Origin: Flammula alnicola
Lineage: Eukaryota; Basidiomycota; Agaricomycetes; Agaricales; Strophariaceae
DNA: 20,819 bases
Assembly: GCA_015499995.1 (NCBI GenBank)
Contig: JADNRV010000632.1
Coordinates: forward strand, 1 to 20,819
Reading direction: 5' to 3'
Below are positions 1 to 10,804 of the stretch, in pieces. The first letter of the stretch is position 1. Every line of letters starts with the position of its first letter. Under the pieces are notes generated by a model. That model saw nothing but the letters and a program-made list of their open reading frames with translations, had not been told where the DNA came from and did no database searches. The translations under genes were made by a program, and so were the position numbers.

Positions 1-2451
1 TGCATGTGTTTGGACACCCATGGGACCTATCCAGACCATTGCTCATAAATGCAAGTATCCTGTACCCGTGGCCAAGGGTACAGGTTTCTGAGGGTGCAGG
101 TGCAGGTCGAGGAAAATTTTTCCCATGGTTTACCCATGCCCATCACTATGTATCATTAGAACTAAGTCAATCCTTAATTGGAATCATTTATCACTTCAAG
201 GAAAAATGACAAAAACCATAGGAGTGCATTCATCTTATGGTATTCTATATCACATGCAAGTCAGTATTTTACTTCTCATTTAATCTGTCACCTTCTCACT
301 GTCAGCCTTCAGATACCTCAAGAATCACAGCCCACTGCTTCTGGCATCAGTGTAGCCAATCTGGAACCTTGTAAGGCACCTCTTAATTTCTAGAATAATA
401 AAATGCTTATGCATCTTAGTTCTGGAGGCTTGCAATCACATATTTTTATCTGGGTTTCTCCCTGAATTCACAAGCCAATGAATGGTATGTCAACAGATAT
501 TCTCAAATATGTTGGTTCTAATACTTTACAGACTGCAGCCAAAGATGCTAATATGCTTAATATTTTGGGTTATCCACAACCATCTACATTCAGCATTTTA
601 ATTATTTTGTGTCATTTCACCTTGATTTTGATGAAGGATCATCATCAGGATGGGTAATGAAATGCCCTGTGACTGTATGTCTATAAAATGCTTTTCTGTT
701 CACCACTAATTTCTTTGTTCAGATACCAAAATCTACCAAAAATTTTGTGTGGGTCTCCCACCACCTCATTGTTGAATTAGCAGACCAGTGTTGAATAAGC
801 AGACCAGACTCAGTAGTTCTGGGATCCAATCACTGAGGAGCATGGGACAACCACATGTGATTATAATCAGCCCCAGTCCAAGCTAACTACTGCATACATC
901 AGGAATAATCCAGATGTGGCACAGTAGACCTGAGCCTCTGCAATTCCCAAAGCAGTTGCATCTTTATATAGACAAACAGTGACTCTTTAAATATTTTCTT
1001 TAAACAAATTTAGCAGCTTATTCATGTATGCTTCACATACTTAAAAAGATTTAATGTTGAAGATAAAGCAATTGCCCAGGAGGTAGATAAAAGAGGGGTA
1101 AAATTCTTGCAAATGAATACAAGAGCCTTAAATTTCTTGATAGTGAGGTTGTTTGGAAGACACTGTTTCTTCTGCATGCTTTGAGACTAGTCTGATTCTG
1201 GTGCCATTAAACATCATGATGATGCTAGGAGCTGAGAATTCCATGTGATAGTCCATTAGGTGGTTGTGGACAGGTGTAATTTCTTTCTGGATCAGATGAT
1301 TTTCATATGACATTAGAAAAAATAGACACTGCCAGGTTATCGAGAAGCTTGAGTAGATAGCTTTGTTCCTTATACAAATGACAGATATTGTGACTATAGC
1401 TTACTAGTAGAGATAAAACATTGATTGTAGAACAAAGTATGAGGTTTAGAGATTGAGGAAATAGAAATATGAAAACGAGATCAATAATAAAGCTACATCA
1501 GATAAAAGATTACAAGATATGCAAATGGAATAATACACTGCAGACAATAAGAATAAAACTGCTGATAAAGAAACAACAAGAAAGCCTACACAGGAAGAAG
1601 GGAATGAATCTCCCTTTTTTTTTCAAGAACTCTGAGCAGTGAATCTGGGTGGCCAAAATAAATAAATAAATTCAAGACCAGACAAACATCTGCATGCAGG
1701 ATTTTTATACCAAAAAGTAAATCAGAATTGACTGAAAAATTCAGTTGCAAGAGAGTTTATTATTTTTAGCTAAGCATTATTATAGATGAAAAACATTTAT
1801 TTATATACATAAAGCAGCAGATGTTCATTCAATTATTCCCAGCATCTATTTTTGAATCCAAGAGCATGCATGGCACCCAAAGACCCAATCTAAAAATAAA
1901 ACCAACCACCATTTTGCAAACCAAAAAGGTAATATTTCCTAATAAAGGTGGGTACTGGGTAGAGCCAATTGAACAATGTTAACTAGCCCTGGGTGTATGG
2001 ATTGCTGGTCTACCCAGGTCACTTTTACCTAACTGATTGGTCTCAGTGCCTGCGATGCCTTCCATCCTTGTCATTGAAGTGCCCTCTGGAGGGGTATCCC
2101 TCCTGTAGGTCCTCTCAATGAGGGTGCCACAGTACACTAGTCTAATACATATTACAGATTTAATTTTATCCATCCTAATCTTAAGTGCACACATCCAGGG
2201 GCCTTACCTCCAAAGTCCATATCTAAACAGTTGCCAAGGATGGCCAAATCCCAAAAAAATCAGTGTCATCCCCCATATTCCACATATACAAGGGTAAGCA
2301 ACCAAGCTAATGCAAGTGTGAGGTGCAGCACTGCAGTTTGAAACACAGAATCAAAAATAGTATTGCAACAAGTATAGATTCAATATGGATACAAGAAAGA
2401 CATATGGTGTTCCACAGATTGATAGGACAAAAAGGAGGTCTACTATACTTT
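1..2451. other. AT-rich, CpG-depleted block without genes (decayed repeat?)
   Basis: Reading every line of this stretch I find only five CG dinucleotides (about positions 67, 108, 1341, 1476 and 2053) in 2451 bases, while the sequence to the right is CpG-rich. TG and CA are abundant. All open frames are short and lack fungal protein features. Near the left edge there are CCATGG-type palindromes and a perfect 7-bp inverted repeat (61-67 with 76-82), of the kind often seen at ends of fungal DNA transposons. Methylation of CpG followed by deamination is known to erode transposons in basidiomycetes, so a decayed repeat is the simplest reading. I cannot name the element, and the repeat identity is inference. 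Confidence 0.6.
771..808. repeat. Two-copy 19-bp tandem duplication
   Basis: Positions 771-789 and 790-808 are adjacent near-identical 19-mers (GTTGAATTAGCAGACCAGT and a copy differing at two positions). It is a small local duplication inside the CpG-poor block, with no visible function. Confidence 0.7.
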
Positions 2452-2746
2452 CGGCAGGCTGAAAATAGCAAAAATATGTGTCAGAGAAGCATCGTGAATA
2501 GTCATGACATTCGTGAACTCATAACAGGGTCGTAAATGTGTCGTAGCCAAATATGAGAATAAGAAAAAGCATCAGAGGTGTGCGGGGCGTTGGACAGTCA
2601 TGGTCTAGTTGATGGACATGTGGTGTGATGCGAATGTGCAAAGCAGGACAGGCGAAATGGAATAGGATAAATAATATTGAAAAGGAGAATCATAAAGCGC
2701 GAAGGATGCCGCGACCAGACGAAAGCCGTTCGAGAAGAAAAGGCCA

Positions 2747-3434
2747 TCACGAGGCAACGACGAAGCCCGTTGAGCTCGGTGGCCGCGAGTTGGACGCCGA
2801 GTTTGCGCTCTCGCTCCTGCCGCGTGGTCGTCCACCCAAACCGAGAGACGCCTGAACAGGGATCGGCTTTTTCGATGCGAGGGACATGTCATCTTGCGAC
2901 TGCGACCGCGAAAAAAAATCATCTTCGCCTTCGTACGGCGACGAGGACGCGTTGATCTAGGCGATAGATGGACGAGACATGAAGAGACGCGTAGGACACG
3001 AGAAACGAAAGGACACGAACCCACTGCCCAAGAACATCCGCGATCCTCGACGCCTCCTCTGCGCTGAACCGCCCGTTGCACCCCTTTTCCGAATGGAGCC
3101 TCAACAGTTCGCTGAGCGTCCGCTTTCCCTGGCCCTTGCCAATGCTGCTGCTGCTGCCGTCGTGACTGCCGGCCCTGCTGTGCGTGTCCGCGGAAGAGTA
3201 CCTCGTTGACCGCCCCGGTGTGACCTCTGATGGAAACACGATGGAGTTTCTCGGGGTGGAAGTGGACCGGTGATGTTGGGGCTGAGATAAGTCGGCGCCG
3301 GCGGGCTGTGGGGGTGTAGAAGGCCGTGTTACGTCCGAGATATCAGTGAGAGAACGATCCCAGTCGTCCTCTGGCTGAGAGTCCACGGAAGAGAGGGAGA
3401 GGGAGGAGAGGGAGCGGTCGAGGGATTCGGGCAT
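2747..3434 (-). CDS. Hypothetical Ser-rich fungal protein, two exons, 207 aa
   Basis: Exon 1 runs 3434-3021 from an ATG and exon 2 runs 2956-2747 to a TGA. The 64-nt intron (3020-2957) has a GTTCGT donor and a CTAG acceptor and preserves phase 0. The first 100 residues are Ser/Thr/Pro-rich and look disordered. They are followed by an ordered, probably helical segment (about residues 102-138, TLSELLRLHSEKG then a stretch ending VLGQW). Across the splice this continues into INASSSPYEGEDDFFSRSQ. That acidic and aromatic motif is the most conserved-looking part, and I believe similar segments occur in other mushroom proteins of unknown function. The tail is basic and Ser-rich. There is no signal peptide or membrane segment. 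It is transcribed divergently from the plus-strand gene that starts at 3850. The function is unknown. Confidence 0.72.
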
Positions 3435-3849
3435 GGGGGAAGAGGTGGTCAGTTGTGGCGAGGGTGGGATTCGATGATCAAGTAAACAATTAGGCTAACA
3501 CGCGTAAACAACACCGACGCGACGCGCAATGTCCGACTTTTGTTGTGTCTTCTCGGGTGCTAGAAGATAGTGAAAAGACCGAGAAGAGACAAGAAGGAGA
3601 GAATAGACAAGAATAACGCAGGCTGTGTTTTATTATGGGTGCAAGGACAATGGCTGCTGAGTCAGACCCCCCAACATAGGGTGATCGGGGTCTGAATATT
3701 GAATATTGAATAATTGAATGTTGACCTTTCTTCTGTAAGGACTACTGAGTAGGACTCAAAGACCCTTATATACCCCGCGCGCCACACTTGCTGTAAGAAT
3801 ACTCTCCCCCTGTCTTTTATTCAGACTCACAATCCAACCATAGCCGCCA
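3435..3849. promoter_or_regulatory. Shared divergent promoter region
   Basis: This 415-bp interval separates two start codons on opposite strands and must hold both promoters. It contains a TATA-like element on the plus strand (3766-3772), a perfect 9-bp inverted repeat (3662-3670 TCAGACCCC with 3687-3695 GGGGTCTGA, 16-nt spacer) and an imperfect TGAATAT heptamer array (3693-3720). The assignment as a promoter follows from gene orientation. Roles for the individual elements are inference. Confidence 0.6.
3766..3772 (+). promoter_or_regulatory. TATA-like box of the plus-strand gene
   Basis: TTATATA lies 78-84 nt upstream of the ATG at 3850, with a pyrimidine-rich stretch (3805-3820) between them. 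The spacing suits a fungal core promoter with a short 5' leader. Confidence 0.5.
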
Positions 3850-6011
3850 ATGGCGACCTATCAACCCACCTATCCTTCCTCGTACAACCACCAGCAGCAC
3901 AGCTCTGCGTCCCAGCAGTCGAGCCAGTCTCGAAATTACCTGCCCATGCAGCAGCCGCCATCGAGCTGGGGGGTTGCCCCTCCTTTTCCTGGCGCACCTC
4001 CAATACCCGCTGGTGTATCCGTAAATCCTCAGCAATGGCAGGCTGGCTTTTGGCAGTATAACCCTGCTTACAAGCACAACAGCAATCCACAGCAGCAGCA
4101 CGTACCTTGGATTCCAAGTCATCACTGGAATTCTTCATCTCAGCGGCAGCAGCAACCTCAACAGCCCCAGCAGCAGCAGGCCTCCCAGCAGGCCTCCTTT
4201 AACCCTTACAAGCGAGTCCCCCGTCCTCCAAGCGCAGAATATCTCGCTACAAAACTATCAGATAACCCCCTTGGACTCAGCAACATGACTCCAGTATCAA
4301 TGTATGTACCCCCTCTCCGTTCATCATCCCATCGCGCCTAAAATATATCCTATAGCGAAGAATATTATAAACAAGGCCAGCCAGAGCCTGCACCTGCAGT
4401 CCATACGCCCTGGATCTGGAATCCCAGTGCCCTCGAAGACGACCCGTCCGAATCTACCCAGCCCCAAAGACACCGCAACGCCACAGATCCCACATCCAAC
4501 GGTTCCTCGCCCTCTCAGAGCAGACGCAACTCTGAGCCGCCACCTGGCTCATCCGAACAGCAGATTGAACCCGAGTCATTCACCTCCAAGCTCGAGCTAA
4601 AACCAACATTTTCCAGCAAGATCGTTCGCACACCTGACCACTATCGCAATGACTCGAACCACACACCATCGCCTACGCGTAGCTCCTCTCGCGGCACCTC
4701 ATTCGACTCTCAACTCTCCTCGCGCATGGCCTCGCTAAGCACAAACGGCACCAGCCCAAACCCCCTCTCGCGGCACTCCTCCATGCCCTCTTCCTCTTTC
4801 ACATCCTTCTCCTCATCGCCAACGAAGATGGAGTTTCCCTCGACGGCCCCAATGCTCACAGACCAGATCTCCGACGAGCCAGCAAGCATGCTCTCTCCGT
4901 TAATCATCTCACATACACCCAAACTCCCTTCCAGCTCTTTGCGCACGGTGCGGAACCACCATCCCAACCCCATCCTCGCCACACAGTCGCTCGACACTAT
5001 CCCAGAGGCGCCTCCAAGAGACCGTTTCGGACACAATAGCAACGGCAGCAGTACGCCACAGAACAAAGGCCGCGAGTACCCGGCTGTCGGCTCGTCCTAC
5101 CCACAGCAGCCACAGCAGCAGCAGCAGCAGCAGCACGCACATACGCTGCCCAATCCACCCAAGTCGCAGTTCTCTGGCGACTATTCACAGTCGCCCCAGA
5201 TGCCCGTCTTCCCTCCTCCGCAGCCGCTGCCGCCCAGGAACCGCGATCGCGATAGGGAGAGAGAGCGCGAGCGCGAGCGAGAAAGAGAACGAGACAGAGA
5301 ACGAGAACGAGAGCGAGACCAGCAATGGGACCGCGACCGCCTCGGCAGCCGACACACCACGACCTACGTCGACCCCTACGTCTCCACCACCCCCTCTCCA
5401 CGGAGTCGCGGAACGCCCTCCTCGCGACCCTCATCACGCCCCTCATCCCGCCCCTCCTCAACCCACGAGTCGCCCACACACCTCGGCTCCGCCGCATTGC
5501 ACTACACCCCGCCCAACCCCAACCCCACCGCCGCCACCTCCTCCAATTCTTACCGCACAACACCCTCGCCGCCCTCGGCCTCCATCACCTCGCCCACCCT
5601 CGTACCAAGACTCGCCAACCCCCTGCCCCCACCCCCGCAGCCCTCCTCGCGCACGCCCATCGTCCCAAGGCAGCGCACGCCGCCGCTGCACTACCACACC
5701 CGTGTGCGGCACGGCTTCTGGAACCGGCGCGGCGACCACCTCACGTTGGACGGGTACATCGTGTACGCGCCGCAGGACAAGGCCTACCCGGATGAGCTCT
5801 CGTTGTACCCGCTGGAGGAAGAGGGCTACCGCGACCAAGACGAGGTGTTCACGGCGTTCTTGACGCGGCCTGAGCTTCCGCAGAGTTTGCCGAAGCAGGG
5901 GAAGGCGCCTGAGTGTCCTTATGATGCGGTATGTTTCTTTCTTTCTTTCCTTCTTTCTTTGAGTTTCTCTGATTATGTCTTTTGTAGTTCGTCGTGTACG
6001 ATTATAAGTAG
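3850..6011 (+). CDS. Hypothetical Gln/Pro/Ser-rich protein with conserved-looking C-terminus, 682 aa
   Basis: Three exons: 3850-4301, 4356-5928 and 5988-6011. The introns (54 and 59 nt) have GTATGT donors and TAG acceptors and keep the frame. The last coding exon is only 24 nt and encodes FVVYDYK plus stop. Residues 1-150 are Gln/Pro/Tyr-rich. A Trp-rich patch (HTPWIWNPS) follows intron 1. The middle is Ser/Thr/Pro-rich with a poly-Gln run (about residues 400-409) and an alternating Arg-Asp/Arg-Glu stretch (about 446-476). A compact, ordered-looking region of about 85 residues ends the protein (from about 598; RHGFWNRRGDHLTLDGYIVY, then a Tyr/Pro/Glu-rich part ending PYDAFVVYDYK). RD/RE-rich stretches are common in RNA-associated proteins, but no catalytic or known binding domain is visible, so the function is unknown. 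A TATA-like box lies about 80 nt upstream. Confidence 0.8.
5104..5133 (+). repeat. CAG trinucleotide tract (poly-Gln coding)
   Basis: Two CAG codons, one CCA and seven consecutive CAG codons lie in frame in the plus-strand gene. This is a candidate length-variable microsatellite. Confidence 0.85.
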
Positions 6012-7440
6012 TAACATACCCAAGCAACAAATACCTCGATACTCCAACAACTAGATACAAACGTGCCAACGTACGCAAGAAAGAAAGCTTCATCATCGCA
6101 TGCTGCATCTGTACAATTCACCAACAACAATATATCTCGACCCTTCATCTCCAACTTCATCTCATATCTACTTGCTTATCTCTCAATTCTTTCTCTTCAT
6201 TCCCAGTCCAACTCATCCTCAACGAAGATCCGAAGATAACCTATTTATGCCAATCAAACCCCCAGTTCCGTCGTCATCAATCGACGCCTGATACCACCCA
6301 TACCCAAGCTCCGTGCAACATATCCGATGTCATATGTACCACCTACTCATTGCAATATCCCATCTCGCCATCCAACCAATCTCTATCCTCTACCGTCATC
6401 TCTTGGGGTCTCTTCACAATCTTTCTTCCTTCTTGTCCTCCTTTCTTCTCTCTCTTACCTCATTACCTGACGACATCACCATCGCCTGCTTTGCTCGCAT
6501 TTCCTCTCACGTCCTCTATCGCTCCATCTTCTTACCTCAAGTTCTTCATCTCCATTACTGTATCTATCATATCTTTCTCTCTTTTCATCTCCATTCCACT
6601 CTCTCTTACTCTATATATAATACAAAGCTTGTACTACTATAACCTCAACTAATTTATCTGGTCCGGCCGCCCTCGTAGCGATTAAATAAATTAAATGAAC
6701 AAGACCAGAGCCGGTCTTCGAATTCCTGACATGCACGGTGCACTACGCGTCACTCTTGGCCCAAGTCTGCGCTCACCACAATTCGACGTTGCCTCCGTCT
6801 CGAGGCTGCGTTTTGCTGTGACATTACACTTAAAAATAAGTTTCAACTGTCAGGCAACCTGACCTGGAATCCCGAATTCTGATTCATTGCCGAGCAGAGC
6901 AATAAAACTGACTCATTTTAACCCCATGTCATGCCAACTTATCTTCGTCCTAGCAGCTATAATCTCATTACATATATCTTTAAACGTCTACGCGTATCGC
7001 CTTACTAACTAGTACCTTTCAACAATGACTAGTTAACTCGTACTGCAGAGTCACTACGGTGCTTGCACTGTCCGGTCCCGAAAACTTACAGTGACGAATT
7101 ACTTTTCTATGGGTGAAATGAGTCTGACAACAGGGTGTTGGGGGTACCAACATCCGTAGTATATACATAGAACAGTAGATACATATAATATTTAGCGCCC
7201 ATCGTTTCCAGCGCGGCCATTCTGTCAACACTGTACTACATCATCATTGATATTTTCGTTCCGGTCTTGACCAGGGTACATTGCTCGATCATCGCACAAA
7301 TCGTCCTAAACGATGCAGAATGATGAATACACAAATACACGATAAATACACAGAGAGGAAACTGCAATACATAATTAAATACAGGTATATTTAATACAGT
7401 AGTAAGCCTACGTAGGTGACCGTGCAAACACAAAAAGATC
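6012..7440. other. Intergenic region between convergent genes
   Basis: This lies between the stop of the plus-strand gene (6011) and the stop of the minus-strand SIN1 gene (7441), so it should contain both 3' ends. The stretch 6100-6650 is strongly C/T-rich with little A/G structure; open frames there are by-products of that composition. From 6650 to 7440 the composition is mixed. I found no spliceable gene, tRNA or repeat that I could support. Confidence 0.55.
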
Positions 7441-10428
7441 TCATAACACAACCTGCCGACTCCTTCGCGATTTGTGAAGTGTCCCAGAGCGCTCCAGAGC
7501 AGCCTTGAGGTTCTTAATGTTCTGCACGATCTCAGCTACAACGATGCAAGTTCAATAGCATAGAAGCACCTCCAACAGACCAACAACGTACCCGCAAGTC
7601 TCGGACTCTCAGCCTCAAAGTCGCAGCGTTTACTTGCAGCACCGCGACTGAGGACTAATCTGAAGATAGAGGATGTCGTCGTGGATTGCTGGCAATTTGC
7701 GATGCTCTTGATGTGGTACGACGACGTCTTGCCACTATCGAAAACCACTCGGGCCTTATTAGTGGAGGGCATGATCTGTCAAAGAAACCTCAGCCCAAAA
7801 GTTACCCGGAACACGCAAGGTAGGTCTCGCATGGTACGGACATGTATGTAGTCGCCATCAATCGCGAGAGTTCGTTCTTGTCTAGCGACTAACATAGGGA
7901 TCTTGCGATATATCGTATATTTCTGAACCGAAGAAAAAATTAATGCCATTAAACGACAACGGAATTGCTGGAAACTTTTGTACCTTGTAGGCCGCCGTAA
8001 AGTCCAATGCTGAGGATGACTGCTGCTCGGGAGTTTCAGACATTCGCTTGAATATGGATGCTAGAGTGACTATTAGAAATAATTCCAGATATAAGGAAGA
8101 CAGCGCACCATGGGGATCAGTCGTCTTTCCAACATTCTTTAAGACTATTTGCGGAAGCATATTTCGTTTCACAAGCGACAGCTCCCGTTTTCCTTGCAGA
8201 CTCGCAACCGTTCGGTCTAGAGGAATAACGATGCTCCTGTCCGGAACCAAAAGGGCGTAGTCGTTCGGATTCTCCAGTTTTCGCTTTCGACAAACTAATT
8301 CAAGGGCTTCTTGCATATACATGCCAGAATATCTGCACGCACAACTGTAAGCTCAAGTTCAGTTGGTAGCACACGAACGAAGAAGACATACACTGGTATC
8401 GTTGTTAAAGTGTGAACAGCATCTGCAGCATGAATACGCAGCAATATTTGAGGTCCACGACTAGATAAAGGTCCCAGCGATGTCGACAACATGGATCCAA
8501 GCATTGATCCATACATGGCATTCCCAGATGCTAAAGTGGAAAAGTTTGCATTTGGCAGATTGAGTCTCTCGGGCCTCTTTGACGCAGAAGTTCTTGAAGG
8601 GCGGCGCTGAATTTGGCTTTCCAACAGTTGGTTCTGTTGAACTAGAGAAAGGTAGGTTAGTATATCCTGGATGAAAACAAAGTACATACCCTGAATGGGC
8701 GTAGCTTCCAGAATAGCGTAAACATCTGAGAACTCTGTCGCTTTTTTCGTGCGATCAGGTGCTGAGAATAATTTTGACATTGAACGTCCACGGTAAGCTA
8801 AATACAGAGTGAGAGTAACAAAGGAACCCACCTGGACAATCGTCATCCACTTCTCCGTCATCTTCTGCCATCCTGAGAATCCATCCGACTGCAGAAAGCC
8901 TCGTCGCCCATTTAGGATCGTCCTCGCCCTTGAGACCATCGTCAAGCTTCGGAAGCCATCCTTCTTCCCAATAAGTCCATAATGCAAAACCAATGGCCTC
9001 TTCCACTGTAGCATCATGTCGCACCCTGAGAGTCAGAGCGATGCCGCGCGGTTGTTCTGCGTGCGGAAAGTATGCTTGTACCTTGGTCGAGGCGGCTTCT
9101 CCTCGTCCCGATATGGCACCATACATCTCTGTGAAAGGGTTCGAAGAATTTCCAGAGGCGAGCTTCATCGATAAGGCGGATTTAAGAGGTCTGAGAGGCA
9201 GCACCCTCTTTTTCGCAAACATGTTGTCGTGAGTGCCACTGCTTGCCGCATTAGAGTTACCCCTAGTCCTGAAGGCCGAACCAGTAAGACCTCCAGGGCG
9301 TTTGGAGCGGTATTCATCATCTTGCTTACTAGTAGCGAAGGAGTGATGTTGGCGGGCTTGTCGTTCTGCATTCTCGGTAACTGCCTGTAATCGGGCCTGG
9401 GACTTCAAGTTGGTATTTTTCTGCGGCGGCAGTAAAGGTGAGTGTTGCATGGCAGAGCCAACGTCAGCAGAGCCATTGGAGGTAAGATTCAAAGCGTTGT
9501 CCAATGTAGCACTCGCTCGAGTTGCAGCAAAGTCGCTGTAAAAACGTCATATGTAAATGACATGCATAGCTGAAACGTACTTACAGGTCGAATTCATCAC
9601 CCTCGTCCATATCTGTCACGGCGATCCCAATGCCTTCAAATTCATCAGATGATGCCTCGTTAATAACAACGTCTTCATCTTCTGAGGACCAAGAGAAGTC
9701 AAATTTCGGAGATGGTGCAGGCTGTGCTACTGGGGCAGCACCAGGGCCTCGCCGGGCGGCCATTCGCAGTCGCCGCCGAGCTTCCATCTCTGCAGCGCCT
9801 TTGAATTTCGGGATAAACTGGACGACCTTCGCAACGGGGGCATCCACCAAAGCAGTAGCTTCTTGCACTTGAATAGCAGGTTTAGAAGGTCTTTCCTTAT
9901 CCGATTCGGCGATTTCCACCCAACTACCTCCTTCAAATGCGACTTGACCTGCAGTCTGCATGCCGGGAACATTGGTGCATAAGGCTTCTTGTACATGAGT
10001 GTCATCCAAGATGATGCTCTTCATGTCTGGCAGACGAGGGGTATCTGATAATGGCTTCGAACTTGAGGACTCTTTGTCATGTATATGATGAGCAGGCCCT
10101 CCTGAGCGCTCGTCTGTAATTCGGGAGTGGTGAAGACGAGATGCCGGGAACCCAGGAAGACTTTCTTCTTCGCCCTCGGTCAAGTTTGGGCTCGAGGGCA
10201 GTGTTAATTGTGGCCATCGCTCTGCGTCAGCTAATGAAGCTGACAGAATATATGGATTTGAGTGGTAGGATGGGTCCAAAGATATTATACGCGCGCCATA
10301 GGGATCGTCAATGTCTCGCAAGTACAATAAACGAAGACGATGAATGAGGAATCTATCGTGAGGTCACTTGATATAAGCAACTGGTTTAGACAAGTCGAAG
10401 CCTACTCGGTATCACGAATTAGAGACAT
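7441..10428 (-). CDS. sin1: SIN1/AVO1-type TORC2 subunit, 825 aa
   Basis: Ten exons join in frame: 10428-10406, 10352-9585, 9535-8832, 8761-8690, 8641-8392, 8332-8109, 8060-7984, 7922-7842, 7775-7592 and 7535-7441; introns are 48-70 nt. SIN1 is the TORC2 subunit that recruits AGC kinase substrates and helps place the complex at membranes. Visible landmarks are the N-terminal FLIHRLRLLYLRDIDDPYGA box (residues 9-28); an acidic FDFSWSSEDEDV region just before residue 264; the CRIM domain (about 415-530, with VEEAIGFALW, LSAVGW and EDDGEVDDD, then ATPIQVQQNQ and QRRPSR); a Ras-binding-like region (about 585-665, YMQEALELVCRKRKL); and a PH domain (about 707-794, KYTIYRKIPM, FDSGKTSSYHIKSI, RCDFEAESPRLA) followed by a short C-terminal helix. 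The length lies between the fission and budding yeast homologues. The 23-nt first exon, ATG to T-E, is supported because splicing restores the conserved N-terminus. The donor of intron 8 (GTCCGT) is weak. Confidence 0.93.
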
Positions 10429-10804
10429 CTGGTTACTTGCATAGCCAGAGGCTGCAGCAGGTGAGATTTCGTCTTGAAGTGAGTTGGTGATGGTAGTGTA
10501 TGTTGAATGAAAGGCAGTTGCTGCGCCGTGGTTGCAGAGGCGGTTGAGGCGCTATTGATTGCAACATTTGCTGTCGAGACAGATCCTGAGAGATCACGGC
10601 GATTGTCACGGAGGAGATGCTTGTTAACCTGATCCGGATATTGACGGCCCGAGGTAACCAAGGGTATGTGAGCACTTAAAATTGGGCGCCTTTTTTTCGA
10701 TTAAGTTGCATGCGACGGAGTCCTGCCGGAATCTCATTTTCTGAAAGTTGCAATTACATTTGAGACGCAGCACCTAGTTTAAAGCGACTGTATTGTTGAA
10801 CTTA
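10429..10804. other. SIN1 5' flank
   Basis: Short frames in this stretch (for example 10419-10675 on the minus strand) show no family resemblance and overlap in two frames. This flank must hold the SIN1 leader and core promoter, squeezed between the SIN1 ATG and the recognisable 3' end of the TERT relic. The C-terminal thumb of TERT, expected here, could not be recognised. Confidence 0.5.

Noticed and set aside
1978..2200. Possible LTR beginning TGTTAA and a 71-aa minus-strand frame
   Set aside because: No matching second repeat, primer-binding site or retroelement protein could be seen in the window.
2605..3081. 158-aa minus-strand frame at the first gene
   Set aside because: It reads through the intron of the spliced gene and then the wrong frame of exon 2; the spliced model gives a better, motif-bearing protein.
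4997..5563. Long minus-strand frame rich in Arg, Trp and Gly opposite the plus-strand gene
   Set aside because: It is the antisense shadow of the Pro/Ser/Gln-rich coding exon; composition explains its length.
5458..6108. 216-aa minus-strand frame
   Set aside because: Antisense to the same gene and to its last intron; its Gly/Arg/Val-rich composition shows no domain.
6655..6750. Possible tRNA (GGTCTTCGAATTCC resembles a B box)
   Set aside because: The would-be T stem does not pair, no acceptor stem or D arm forms on either strand, and the A-box match is weak.
10419..10675. Two overlapping 80-aa minus-strand frames upstream of SIN1
   Set aside because: They occupy different frames over the same leader sequence and match nothing; the SIN1 start is set by the conserved N-terminus.
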